A DNA stretch of 64,000 bases from Haloarcula sp. CBA1129 (GTDB lineage: Archaea > Halobacteriota > Halobacteria > Halobacteriales > Haloarculaceae): NCBI RefSeq assembly GCF_008729015.1, contig NZ_RKSM01000001.1, positions 3,162,001 through 3,226,000 of the forward strand, read 5' to 3'. The notes beneath the pieces are model-generated. The model ran no database searches. It was not told the DNA's origin and saw only the letters and a program-made list of their open reading frames with translations. How positions within the stretch are numbered: position 1 is the stretch's first letter; the number at the start of each line of letters is the position of its first letter. Both the position numbers and the translations under genes were made by a program. Shown here piece after piece: positions 45,317 through 53,496 of the stretch.

Positions 45317-46329
45317 CCGACGACCTCGAACCGCTGTCACCGGAGGCTGGTGTTGAGCGGTTCCTGACCCACCGTGAACCGTCAGTTCGGGAGTCGACGC
45401 TGAACAACGCGAAGACCCGACTCCGGTACTTCCTGGACTGGTGCGACGAGCGCGACATCGAGGACCTGAACACGCTTTCAGGCCGCGACATCGCGGACTT
45501 CGTGGCGTGGCGCCGTGGGGACATCGCTCCCATCACGCTACAGAAGCAACTCTCGACCATCCGGCAGGCCCTACGCTGGTGGGCCGATATCGACGCTGTG
45601 GAGGAAGGGTTGGGCGAGAAGGTCCATGCGCCTGAGCTACCGGACGGCGCGGAGAGCAAGGACGTGCATCTCAATCCTGAGCGGGCAAAGGCGGCGCTCG
45701 ATTACTACGGCCGCCACCGCTACGCGAGTCGGGATCACGCCCTAATTGCTCTCATATGGCGTACTGGGATGCGGCGCGGTGCGGTCCACTCGCTCGATGT
45801 GGACGATCTCCTACCTGAGGACCACGCGGTGCGGGTAGAGCATCGCATCGAGGAGGGTACGAAGCTCAAGAACGGGGAAGCCGGCGAGCGGTGGGTCTAT
45901 CTAGGCCCGAAGTGGTTCCAGATTCTCGACGATTATCTGGACAACCCCGACCGTGTGCAGGGAACCGACGAGTTCGGCCGGAAGCCGCTGTTCACTACAG
46001 AAGACGGTGGCCGACCGTCGCCGCAGACCATCTACAAGTGGGTGATGCGGGCGCTACACCCGTGCAGCTACGCGAGTTGTCCGCACGACCGGACACCGGA
46101 GACGTGTGAAGCCCGCAGCCGGACCTCGAACCCGGCAGCGTGCCCGTCGTCGCGGTCGCCCCATGCAGTCCGTCGGGGCGCTATCACTCACCACCTGATA
46201 CAGGACACTCCTCCGGAGACGGTGAGCGAGCGCATGGATGTCTCTCTGGATGTGCTGTATCAGCACTACGACGCCCGGACCGAGCGCGAGAAGATGGACG
46301 TACGAACCGACCACCTACCACAGGAGTAA
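45313..46329 (+). CDS. int: Provirus integrase (tyrosine recombinase)
   Basis: A 338-aa XerC/D-type integrase. The N-terminal SAM-like domain covers residues about 5-95 (GVERFLTHREPSVRESTLNN, then WCDERDIEDL). The catalytic domain has Arg in LIWRTGMRRGAVHSLD near residue 155, H-x-x-R in HAVRRGAITHHL near residue 285 and Tyr in LYQHYDAR near residue 315. Between them is a Cys-rich insert (CSYASCPHDRTPETCEAR) typical of haloarchaeal integrases and possibly zinc-binding. It ends 55 bases before attR. It should catalyse integration into and excision from tRNA-Ala. Confidence 0.93.
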   Translation: MTDDLEPLSPEAGVERFLTHREPSVRESTLNNAKTRLRYFLDWCDERDIEDLNTLSGRDIADFVAWRRGDIAPITLQKQLSTIRQALRWWADIDAVEEGLGEKVHAPELPDGAESKDVHLNPERAKAALDYYGRHRYASRDHALIALIWRTGMRRGAVHSLDVDDLLPEDHAVRVEHRIEEGTKLKNGEAGERWVYLGPKWFQILDDYLDNPDRVQGTDEFGRKPLFTTEDGGRPSPQTIYKWVMRALHPCSYASCPHDRTPETCEARSRTSNPAACPSSRSPHAVRRGAITHHLIQDTPPETVSERMDVSLDVLYQHYDARTEREKMDVRTDHLPQE

Positions 46330-46384
46330 GCTACCGATGTTCAGAAAACACCCAAAACCACACGACAGCACCGTAGAAAACCTG

Positions 46385-46399
46385 CCCGGCGAGTCCATA
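46385..46399 (+). repeat. attR: second copy of the tRNA-Ala end
   Basis: CCCGGCGAGTCCATA, identical to 29220-29234. It is not part of a tRNA here, only its 3' fragment. It lies 55 bases past the integrase stop and marks the right boundary of the provirus. Confidence 0.93.
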
Positions 46400-46609
46400 C
46401 GCGCTCCGCGCGTTCAGTGATTACAAACGCGTTGCCAGTTCTTTATAAACAACACCCGTTTACATCATGTCTCCGCTCTGTCAGCGGTAGCTTTCCCGGT
46501 AGCGGTTCGATGAGGCGTCCGAAGAGAGAACCCGTCTCGGGAGGATGGTCGAAACTACTGGAGGATTACCCCTATTTCGCCTAGGGAGCGATCCGAACAG
46601 GTGCGCTGT
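46400..46609 (+). other. Host intergenic region right of the provirus, possible structured RNA
   Basis: About 210 bases that would lie just after tRNA-Ala without the provirus. A good TATA-like TTTATAAAC (46443-46451) is followed by a stretch able to form CCGGTAG/CTACTGG pairing (around 46499-46505 with 46554-46560) and internal GC-rich helices. No open frame fits. It may be a small RNA gene or a remnant; I cannot name a class. Confidence 0.35.
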
Positions 46610-47227
46610 TCAGAAGAACTGAAACAGGTCATCCCGCTGGGCCTCGTGGAGGTGGTGTCGGACGGCCTCGTTCAGCGGCTCGATGGAGTTGCGTTTCGCG
46701 CTGATCGGTGCGATAGTCTCTTGCCACTGTTGCCACGGCGGGTGCAGTCCGAGTCGGTCACAGAGTTCGTTCAAACGGTCGTCCTTGTCGTCGACCTTGT
46801 CCATCTTGTTGACGGCGACGACCGGTTCGACGCCGACCTCTCGGAGGAAGTGAAACATCTCCACGTCGTGTGGAATCTCGTCGGGGCCGGAGTGGCGGTC
46901 GATGATGTCGATGACGGACTTGCCGTCCACGACGAGGATACCGAGGAGAATATGCTCGGCGTGACGCTCGACGTACTGGACCACATCAGTCTTGATTTCC
47001 TCACGGACGTCCTCGGGGACGCCTTTCATGTACCCGAAGCCGGGGAGATCACTGATGACGAAATCGGTGCTGGCCCAGTCGAAGTGGTTAGGCGAACGCG
47101 TGACACCGGGCCGCTGGCCCGTGTCGAACGTGTGGCCCGTTATCTCGCGCATCAACGTCGATTTCCCGACGTTTGACCGGCCGACAAGCACCACCTCGGC
47201 GTCGCGGTCCGGTCGTGATTCGAACAT
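46610..47227 (-). CDS. engB: Ribosome-associated GTPase EngB (YihA family)
   Basis: A 205-aa GTPase of the EngB/YihA family: G1 [13 protein letters not shown] near residues 14-26, G2/G3 with [13 protein letters not shown] and [15 protein letters not shown]4 NKMDKVDD near residue 140 and G5 ISAKR. In bacteria EngB helps large-subunit assembly. The ATG at 47227 places the P-loop at the family position; the longer reading upstream is not conserved. It is divergent from the DUF389 gene. Confidence 0.94.
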   Translation of the reverse strand: MFESRPDRDAEVVLVGRSNVGKSTLMREITGHTFDTGQRPGVTRSPNHFDWASTDFVISDLPGFGYMKGVPEDVREEIKTDVVQYVERHAEHILLGILVVDGKSVIDIIDRHSGPDEIPHDVEMFHFLREVGVEPVVAVNKMDKVDDKDDRLNELCDRLGLHPPWQQWQETIAPISAKRNSIEPLNEAVRHHLHEAQRDDLFQFF

Positions 47228-47369
47228 ACCCCGTGTACTCTGCCAGCGGGGAAAAGCGCGTCCGTTTTGTGAGGGCCGACAGTTCCGGGGCAACCGTGTT
47301 TCCCGCTGCCTCGCACATGAGACCCGCTGACCAGCCGCTTTTTTACCCCCACGGGTCCCACCCGGAGCC

Positions 47370-48650
47370 GTGCGGCTGGTCCAGATACTGATTCCGACAG
47401 GGAAGCGTGACGCCGTCCTGAGCGTGCTGGCAGAGGAGGGCATTGATTACGTGCTCACTGACGAGACGAGTGCGCGGGAGTTCACCGCTGCCGTGACTTT
47501 TCCAGTCCCGACCAACGCACTCGAACCAGTCCTCGAAGAGTTGCGGGATGTCGGTATCAACGACGACGGCTATACGGTCGTCGTGGACGCGAACACTGTC
47601 ATCTCTAGCCAGTTCGACGAGCTAGAGGAGAAGTACGCCGAGGAGGAAGACGAGGACCGCATCGCGCGGGAGGAACTCACCTCGAAGGCAAACGACCTCG
47701 CTCCCTCGCTGTCGAACTACGGGCTCATGACCGTCATCAGCGCGATTATCGCGACCGCGGGGCTCTTGCTCGATTCTCCCGCCGTCGTCGTCGGCTCGAT
47801 GGTCATTGCACCGCTCATTGGGCCGGCGATGACCGCCAACGTCGGTACCGTCGTCGATGATCAGGAGATGTTCGCCCGGGGCGTCAAACTCCAAGCTATC
47901 GGACTCGGACTCGCCGTGGTAAGCGCGACTGTCTTCGCCCTGCTCGTCCGGTATGCCAACGTCATCCCGCCGCTCGCTGACGTGACCTCTGTCAGCCAGA
48001 TACGCGAGCGGGTCGCCCCCGATTTCCTCTCGCTGGTCGTCGCACTCGGTGCTGGCGCGGCCGGCGTCGTTAGCCTCACCAGCGGCGTCTCAACGGCGCT
48101 GGTCGGTGTCATGATTGCTGTCGCGCTCATCCCGCCAGCGGCGACGGTCGGCATCGGCATCGCGTGGGGCCAACCGCTTGTCAGCCTCGGATCCGCTGTC
48201 CTCCTGCTGGTAAACGTCCTTTCGATCAATCTCGCAGTGCTTGTGGGGCTCTGGTATCAGGGCTACCGTCCGGAACACTGGTTCCGGGAGAGCGACGCCC
48301 GGTCGGCGACTGTCAAACGCATCGGCGTCCTCGCCGTGTCGATACTCGTCCTTTCAGCGTTTCTCGGCGGCGTCACCTTCGACTCCTACCAGCAGGCGAC
48401 CACGGAGTCGGATATCCGCGAGGGCATCGAGGGAAGCGTCGACCCGCCGGCCCGCGTGCTGTCGGTCGAAGTCGAATCCACCAATACTGCGATCTTCCAA
48501 CAGCCGCGCCGTGTCGTCGTCACCGTCGGCCTGCCGCCGGGCGCGGAGCAGCCACTGCTTGTCGACCAACTCGATACCGTGGCCGACGATGCGGCCGGCC
48601 AAGACGTTGCGACGGAAGTCCACTACGTCACTGTCGAACGGAACGGCTGA
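47370..48650 (+). CDS. DUF389 (TIGR00341-type) membrane protein
   Basis: A 426-aa membrane protein. The N-terminal 100 residues form a soluble domain ([19 protein letters not shown] start). A helical region with many acids follows, then about six to eight membrane segments with [15 protein letters not shown] near residue 140 and [17 protein letters not shown] near residue 250, both typical of the DUF389 family. The C-terminal 90 residues are soluble. Its biochemical role is unknown. GTG 47370 is about 27 bases after a CTTTTTTAC element, so the transcript is likely leaderless. Confidence 0.88.
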   Translation: MRLVQILIPTGKRDAVLSVLAEEGIDYVLTDETSAREFTAAVTFPVPTNALEPVLEELRDVGINDDGYTVVVDANTVISSQFDELEEKYAEEEDEDRIAREELTSKANDLAPSLSNYGLMTVISAIIATAGLLLDSPAVVVGSMVIAPLIGPAMTANVGTVVDDQEMFARGVKLQAIGLGLAVVSATVFALLVRYANVIPPLADVTSVSQIRERVAPDFLSLVVALGAGAAGVVSLTSGVSTALVGVMIAVALIPPAATVGIGIAWGQPLVSLGSAVLLLVNVLSINLAVLVGLWYQGYRPEHWFRESDARSATVKRIGVLAVSILVLSAFLGGVTFDSYQQATTESDIREGIEGSVDPPARVLSVEVESTNTAIFQQPRRVVVTVGLPPGAEQPLLVDQLDTVADDAAGQDVATEVHYVTVERNG

Positions 48651-48711
48651 CGCTCAAAGCCGACTTTGAGCGTTCGATGACATAAATACCGCGGGGCATG
48701 TTGGGGACGAT

Positions 48712-49425
48712 ATGGTATCACGACCACTCGCAATCGCTGGCGTACTGGCACTGCTCGTTGCCGGCGGCGTCGGGTTCGCATTCGCGGACACCGGAGCCGT
48801 TGCACCCTCGACGAATTCGACCGTGAGCGTCAACGCCGACGCGACCGTCGAACGCGCACCCGACCGTGCAACTGTCACCGTCGCCGCGGTCGGCCACGGT
48901 GAGACGGCCGAAGCGGCACGCAACAACCTCACTGGCGACGCCGACGCCATCACCTCGGCGCTGGAAGACGAGGGCGCGAATGTGACCTCCTCGCGGTTCC
49001 AGATCCGACCCGAATACGAGGAGAGTAGGGAAGGCCGCGAGCAGGTCGGCTACGTGGCGATCCACACCATCGAAGCCGAAACGAGCGACGTTCGAGCCGC
49101 CGGCACGCTCATCGACGCCGCGGTCGACGCCGGCGCGGACCGCGTCGAGGGTGTGCGCTACTCACTGAGCGAGGAGACGCGACAGGACGCCCGGGAAGAA
49201 GCACTGACGACCGCCATGGACAACGCCCGGACTGATGCCGAAGTGGTTGCCACTGCTGAAAACCGGGCCGTCGGCGACGCCGTCACGGTCCAGACCAGCA
49301 ACCACGGCCGGCCCGTCGTGTACGAGACGGCCGCCTACGCCGGCGATGCCGGCGGACGAACGAACATCGAACCCGGCGAAGTCACTGTCGACGCCTCCGT
49401 CAGCGTCACGTACGAACTGGAATAA
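48712..49425 (+). CDS. SIMPL-domain (DUF541) exported protein
   Basis: A 237-aa protein with an N-terminal hydrophobic signal (LAIAGVLALLVAGGVGFAFA) and a SIMPL/DUF541 domain: STVSVNADATVERAPDRATV, SRFQIRPEYEESREG, then YSLSEETRQDAREEALTTAM and KVTVDASVSVTYE-like end. SIMPL proteins are periplasmic or surface proteins of poorly known function. It should be exported and possibly anchored by the uncleaved helix. It is followed by the 63-bp repeat array. Confidence 0.88.
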   Translation: MVSRPLAIAGVLALLVAGGVGFAFADTGAVAPSTNSTVSVNADATVERAPDRATVTVAAVGHGETAEAARNNLTGDADAITSALEDEGANVTSSRFQIRPEYEESREGREQVGYVAIHTIEAETSDVRAAGTLIDAAVDAGADRVEGVRYSLSEETRQDAREEALTTAMDNARTDAEVVATAENRAVGDAVTVQTSNHGRPVVYETAAYAGDAGGRTNIEPGEVTVDASVSVTYELE

Positions 49426-49503
49426 GTCGCTCTTACTCACCTTCCATCGGGCGTTTTCAAAACGTTGAGTGCTAGTGACCGCTATCCACAGCTAGTCCTG
49501 TCA

Positions 49504-49818
49504 GTGACCGCAATCCTCACGGGCCGCTACGCTCCCCGCTCGGCGTAAGCGAGACGCCTCCCGATGCTGACCGCAGTCCTCACGGGTCACTCCGTTCCCC
49601 GTTCGGAGTCTTCGAGACGCCTCCCGATGGTAACCGCATTCCTCACGGGTCGCTACGCTCCCCGTTCGGAGTCTTCGAGACGCCTTCCGATGGTAACCGC
49701 ATTCCTCACGGGTCGCTACGCTCCCCGCTCGGAGTCTTCGAGACGCCTCCCGATGGTAACCGCAATCCTCGCGGGCCGCTATGCTCCCCGCTCGGCGTAA
49801 GCGAGACGCCTCCCGATG
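49504..49818. repeat. Five tandem copies of a 63-bp repeat
   Basis: Units of exactly 63 bp run head to tail from 49504; the ATG-containing junctions recur at 49564, 49627, 49690, 49753 and 49816. Units share ACCGCA, CCTCACGGG, CGCTACGCTCCCCG and GAGACGCCTCCCGATG. Units 1 and 5 share a CGGCGTAAGCG variant where units 2-4 have CGGAGTCTTCG. The outer units therefore resemble each other, and the inner three likewise. There are no unique spacers, so it is not a CRISPR array. The array fills the 3'-3' gap between the SIMPL and Nog1 genes. Confidence 0.9.
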
Positions 49819-49844
49819 GTCGGCGTCTCGCTGTCGGCGTCTCG

Positions 49845-50843
49845 CTACTCCTCGTCAAACGGCAGTTCTATCTCGTAGCCCACCGCGTCGATAGCGGCCT
49901 GCAACACGCCGTCGACGTTGTCGTTCTCGGTGACGCTCATGTAGTGGTCGGCCTCAACGTCCGTCGAGAGGTCGCTCTTGTTCGCGATGGTCAGCACCGG
50001 CACGTCGAAACGCGCCTCGATGTCGTTGCGCAGCTCCAGTTGGTCTGCGAGCGGGTAGCCACACTCGCCGCTGGGATCGACGAACACGAGGACAGCGTCG
50101 GCGAGATGTTCGAGCGCGCTCACGGCCTGTGACTCGATTTCGTTGCGGTCCTCCGGCGGTCGGTCGAGGAGGCCGGGCGTGTCGACGAGCTGGTAGCGGA
50201 TGCGCTGGTCTTCGAAGTGACCGACGCGGATCTGGGTCGTCGTGAACGGGTACGAGGCGATCTCGTTGTCGGCTCGCGTGACGCGGTTGACGAACGACGA
50301 CTTGCCGACGTTCGGGTAGCCGGCGACAACGATGGCTGGTTCGTCCGGGCGGATGTCGGGGATGTCTTTGAGGGCGTTGTGTGCGGTCGAGACGGCGGCG
50401 AGGTCGTCTTCGACTTCCTCGACGACGTCGGCGATACGGGCGAAGGCCTGTTTTCGGAGCTTCCGGGCGGTGTCGATGTCGCCGCGGGCGACGCGGCTCT
50501 CGTACTCCTGACGGATCTCGACGACCTTGTCGGCGGCCCACGAGATCTCCGAAAGGTGCTGTTTCAGCGCGTCGATACCGGGGTCGTCGTCCGCGGGGTA
50601 GGACTCGCCAACGACGGCGTCAGCGAGTTCGACGTAGAAGGGGTCGAGATCATCAATCGTCGGCCACGCGGTCACCACGTTCTCCATATTGTCGGAGGCG
50701 ATGTTCGACGCCGTCATCAGCATCGACTGCTGGGCTTCGTTCCCGTCCTTGGCCCCGCCGGCGCGCGACGCCCGCGAGAAGGCTTTGTCCACGAGCTCCT
50801 CGGCGGTAGGCGTCGTCGGCAGACCCTCGAAGGGATGGCTCAT
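49845..50843 (-). CDS. Nog1-family GTPase
   Basis: A 332-aa GTPase of the Nog1/Obg-related archaeal family. It has an N-terminal helical domain of about 160 residues, then G1 VAGYPNVGKSSFVN near residues 172-185, the switch FTTTQIRVGHF, G3 DTPGLLDR, G4 NKSDL near residue 290 and an acidic end. In eukaryotes Nog1 works in 60S maturation, so a ribosome-assembly role is expected here, matching EngB nearby. The ATG at 50843 is supported by the conserved-looking MSHPFEGLPTTPTAEE start. Confidence 0.92.
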   Translation of the reverse strand: MSHPFEGLPTTPTAEELVDKAFSRASRAGGAKDGNEAQQSMLMTASNIASDNMENVVTAWPTIDDLDPFYVELADAVVGESYPADDDPGIDALKQHLSEISWAADKVVEIRQEYESRVARGDIDTARKLRKQAFARIADVVEEVEDDLAAVSTAHNALKDIPDIRPDEPAIVVAGYPNVGKSSFVNRVTRADNEIASYPFTTTQIRVGHFEDQRIRYQLVDTPGLLDRPPEDRNEIESQAVSALEHLADAVLVFVDPSGECGYPLADQLELRNDIEARFDVPVLTIANKSDLSTDVEADHYMSVTENDNVDGVLQAAIDAVGYEIELPFDEE

Positions 50844-50937
50844 AGGTTCCGTTGACGGCCGGAGCGTAAAAGCGCGTTCAATCGCGCCCCAAACTGTTGC
50901 GAGTCACGTTTTTGCCCGTCCCGAACACAGGTCCGGT

Positions 50938-51255
50938 ATGGCACACATCGATGCCGGCGAGATTCTGCCCAACGACCACGTCCAGCAGATGGCCGCCGAG
51001 GGACGGGTCACCCAGATGCACCGCGGCCACCAGTACGCCGATGAGGGCGATACGTTCGAGATAGACGGCACCGAGTTCGAGGTGACAGACGTAACACACC
51101 GGACGCTGGGCGATATGACCGACGAGGACGCACAGCGAGAGGGGTCAGAGGACCTCGCTGCGTACAAGAAGCGAATGAGGAAAGTCCACGGCAGCTTCGA
51201 GTGGGACGACGACAGCGAGGTCGTCCGCCACCGGTTCGCGCCCGCCGACGAGTAG
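50938..51255 (+). CDS. ASCH-domain protein
   Basis: A 105-aa protein with an ASCH fold signature: DAGEILPNDHVQQMAAEGRV and a GDTFEIDGTEFEVTDV strand-turn, then a helix. ASCH domains are PUA-like and are proposed to bind RNA. The ATG at 50938 is the only good start and is divergent from Nog1. The gene is probably monocistronic, with TTTTTGC about 30 bases upstream as a promoter candidate. Confidence 0.8.
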   Translation: MAHIDAGEILPNDHVQQMAAEGRVTQMHRGHQYADEGDTFEIDGTEFEVTDVTHRTLGDMTDEDAQREGSEDLAAYKKRMRKVHGSFEWDDDSEVVRHRFAPADE

Positions 51256-51359
51256 CACCGCGACGGGTAGCGACTCCCGGTAGCCACCACCGAGCGGCAG
51301 GCGGGCTGCCACCGCGTCGCAGGCAACCCTTATCAACTCCGGTAACCCTCGGTAACTAC

Positions 51360-51491
51360 ATGACAGAAATGGCGACGACGTCGAAAGCGAGCGACCCGGA
51401 GCGGGCGCATCTTGCAGACGTGGAAGACGGCTGTGGCTGTACCGAAATCTGGGAGCACATGAGCGAAGCCCGCGGCGAAGACGACGACTGA
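51360..51491 (+). CDS. Small CxC-containing protein (43 aa)
   Basis: A 43-aa protein with the motif DVEDGCGCTEIWEHMSE. The CGC pair and acidic composition resemble small haloarchaeal proteins of unknown function that may bind metal. Start at 51360; the ATG three codons later is an alternative. It stands between the ASCH gene and a convergent histidine kinase. Confidence 0.6.
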   Translation: MTEMATTSKASDPERAHLADVEDGCGCTEIWEHMSEARGEDDD

Positions 51492-51496
51492 GCGCC

Positions 51497-53434
51497 CTAT
51501 TCCTCCGATGCCACGTCGACGCCAGCAAACTCGAAGCGTGTGCCGCCGCTGTCGCTTTCGGTGAGCGTGACCGTCCACCCATGAGCAGCGGCGATCTGTG
51601 AGACTATCGAGAGCCCGAACCCGGTGCCGTCAGTCGTCGTCGAGTAGCCGCTTTCGAACACTGTCTCCCGGTCGGCTTCGGGGATTCCCGGGCCGTCATC
51701 CGAGACGGCGAACCCGTCTGGACTCTCACTGACCGTTATCGTCACAGCTGACATGCTGTGCTTGTCGGCATCGTCGGACTGCACCCGACTGTCCGTAGCG
51801 CTGTGCTCCACGGCGTTTCGGATCAGGTTCTCCAGCAACTGTTTGAGCCGCGTCATGTCCGCCTGTATCTTGCGGTCGGTGTCGACCACAAGCGTCGCGT
51901 CGCCGGTATCGACTACCTCCCAGCAATCTCTGGCTGCCGTTGCCAGTGCCACCGTTTCCATCTCGGTAATGCTGTCGCCGGTCCGGGCCAGCAACAGGAG
52001 GTCGTCAATCAGCGCCTGCATCCGGTCGAGTGCCTGCTCTATCGAAGTGATGTTGTCGTCGTCGCACTCCTCTTTCAGCGTACCCAACCGGCCGATAGCG
52101 ACGTTCAGGGGGTTGCGAAGGTCGTGACTGACGACTGTGGCGAACTGTTCCAGACGGTCGTTTTGGGTCGACAGTTCCTGCTCACGGTCACGGAGCTGTC
52201 TGTCGCGCTCGACAGCGGCGAAAGCCGCCTCCATGTTCGCCGCAAGGACCCGTCCAGCGACGATGTCTGCTTCGTCGAAGGCATCGATGGTCGTCGATGC
52301 GGCGATGAGAATGCCGTATTCCCCGAGTGGCAGGTACAGTTCGCTACGTATGGGTGTCTCGGGGTTTTGCACGTCCGACTCCAGTCGTACGTCAGGAACT
52401 GCGGTCGCCTCGCCGCGCTCGTACACCCGCCAAGCGATGCTGTCGCCCGGCTCGAACGTCGGGATGTCACCGACCAACTCTCGGAGTGATGCGGTCGCGG
52501 CGACAGGCTCTAACTGGCCGTCGTCGTTGATGAGGTGGACCGCGTTTGCGTCGAGCCCGATAATATCTGCGGCGGCGTTGACCCCGATGCCGGCGACCTT
52601 GTTTCGGACTTCTGCGGCCATCAGCTCCCGGGTGGCCTCGTGTAGCGCTTCGAGCCGCTGCTCTCGCTTGTCCGTATCGCTCCGGTCGCTGATGACCGAC
52701 ACTGTGCCGTCTTCGCCGTCCCAAGTCACGTCACACGCTGTGATGCTGGTCTGGACGCTGTTGCCGGCCAGCGTTCGTATCATCCGTCCGATCTGGCTGG
52801 CTGGCTGGTCGTTCTCGACGACGCGCTCGATGGCTTCGGTCCCACCGTCCGCCGTCGGTTCGACGAGGGCAGTCAGTGGCCGGTCACAGAGTTCGTCGCT
52901 GTCGGCTGCGCCGAACAGATCCACTGCCGCTGGGTTCGCATATACGACGGAGTCGGTCACGCTGACGAGGACTGCATCGTTCATCGCGTCGAGAATCCGT
53001 GTCGTTCGTTCCTGTACGGTGTCGGCCGTTGTTTTCGCTCTGACTCGCTCGACTGCGTTTCGGACCCGTTGTGCGAGCACAGCGTACTGCTGGGACCCAT
53101 GCGTTTTTTGAATGTAATCGGTGACTCCGGCCGTGACTGCCTCGCTCGCGAGCGACTCGCTTCCCTGACTGGTAAATAGCAGAAACGGTATGTCCGGATC
53201 TCTGGCGCGGACCGCTTCCAGAAATTCCAGCCCGTCGATGCCCGGCATGTTGTAGTCGCTGATAATACAGTCCACGTCGTGCTCGTCTAGATACGACAGT
53301 CCGTCGGTAGCACTTGTGACCCCGGTGGCGTCAATCGCCTCGTCGTTGCGTTCGAGATGTGTCGCAATCAGGTCTGCGTACGACGGTTCGTCATCGACAC
53401 AGAGGACTGTAATGCCCGACACCACATGGCCCAT
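51497..53434 (-). CDS. REC-PAS-GAF histidine kinase
   Basis: A 645-aa cytoplasmic sensor kinase. It has an N-terminal receiver (VLCVDDEPS, Asp in IISDYNMPGIDG), a PAS domain with a short PAC region (residues about 140-260), a GAF domain (about 280-430), HisKA with FATVVSHDLRNPLN near residue 440, and an ATPase domain with LLENLIRNAVEHS and GTGFGLSI. Its architecture is a shorter version of the kinase at 16167-19310, and the receiver and catalytic parts look related. The ATG at 53434 replaces a less likely upstream start. No response regulator gene is adjacent. Confidence 0.92.
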   Translation of the reverse strand: MGHVVSGITVLCVDDEPSYADLIATHLERNDEAIDATGVTSATDGLSYLDEHDVDCIISDYNMPGIDGLEFLEAVRARDPDIPFLLFTSQGSESLASEAVTAGVTDYIQKTHGSQQYAVLAQRVRNAVERVRAKTTADTVQERTTRILDAMNDAVLVSVTDSVVYANPAAVDLFGAADSDELCDRPLTALVEPTADGGTEAIERVVENDQPASQIGRMIRTLAGNSVQTSITACDVTWDGEDGTVSVISDRSDTDKREQRLEALHEATRELMAAEVRNKVAGIGVNAAADIIGLDANAVHLINDDGQLEPVAATASLRELVGDIPTFEPGDSIAWRVYERGEATAVPDVRLESDVQNPETPIRSELYLPLGEYGILIAASTTIDAFDEADIVAGRVLAANMEAAFAAVERDRQLRDREQELSTQNDRLEQFATVVSHDLRNPLNVAIGRLGTLKEECDDDNITSIEQALDRMQALIDDLLLLARTGDSITEMETVALATAARDCWEVVDTGDATLVVDTDRKIQADMTRLKQLLENLIRNAVEHSATDSRVQSDDADKHSMSAVTITVSESPDGFAVSDDGPGIPEADRETVFESGYSTTTDGTGFGLSIVSQIAAAHGWTVTLTESDSGGTRFEFAGVDVASEE

Positions 53435-53496
53435 ACTCACTGATATGAACTGTACCGGTGTCAATCTAACGCGCGCTCACCCGATGAGCGGTCTCC

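Larger units (their letters stand above)
29220..46399 (+). mobile_element. Integrated sphaerolipovirus-like provirus (about 17.2 kb)
   Basis: The element lies between two 15-bp copies of the tRNA-Ala 3' end; the predicted excised circle is 17,165 bp. It encodes an integrase beside attR, a packaging ATPase, two adjacent major-capsid-like proteins, a chain of overlapping small membrane/virion genes, a spike-like protein with duplicated segments, and a divergent repressor region. Gene order (ATPase, small membrane protein, small capsid, large capsid, then small membrane proteins and spike genes) follows the known plan of SH1, HHIV-2, PH1 and SNJ1. The size is close to the temperate virus SNJ1 and half that of the lytic SH1. 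It may be the same kind of element as IHP described from Haloarcula marismortui; I cannot confirm identity. Confidence 0.88.

Noticed and set aside
45313-46329. Insertion sequence transposase
   Set aside because: The catalytic residues are those of a tyrosine recombinase, and the gene adjoins an att site. No terminal inverted repeats or target duplications were seen.
29220-46399. Head-tail provirus or pleolipovirus
   Set aside because: I saw no terminase, portal, protease, tape-measure or tail genes, and no pleolipovirus-type large spike with fusion protein features. The ATPase plus two capsid-like genes fits an icosahedral membrane virus better.
29220-46399. Certain identity with the IHP element of Haloarcula marismortui
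   Set aside because: The general plan agrees with what I recall of IHP, but I cannot compare sequences here, so I state only resemblance.
49564-49800. A 78-aa gene within the 63-bp repeats
   Set aside because: The frame is open only because the repeat length is a multiple of three. There is no promoter or ribosome-binding site, and the protein would be a basic Arg/Ser repeat unlike any neighbour.
49504-49818. CRISPR array
   Set aside because: The repeats are contiguous 63-bp units with no unique spacers, and no cas gene is present in the window.
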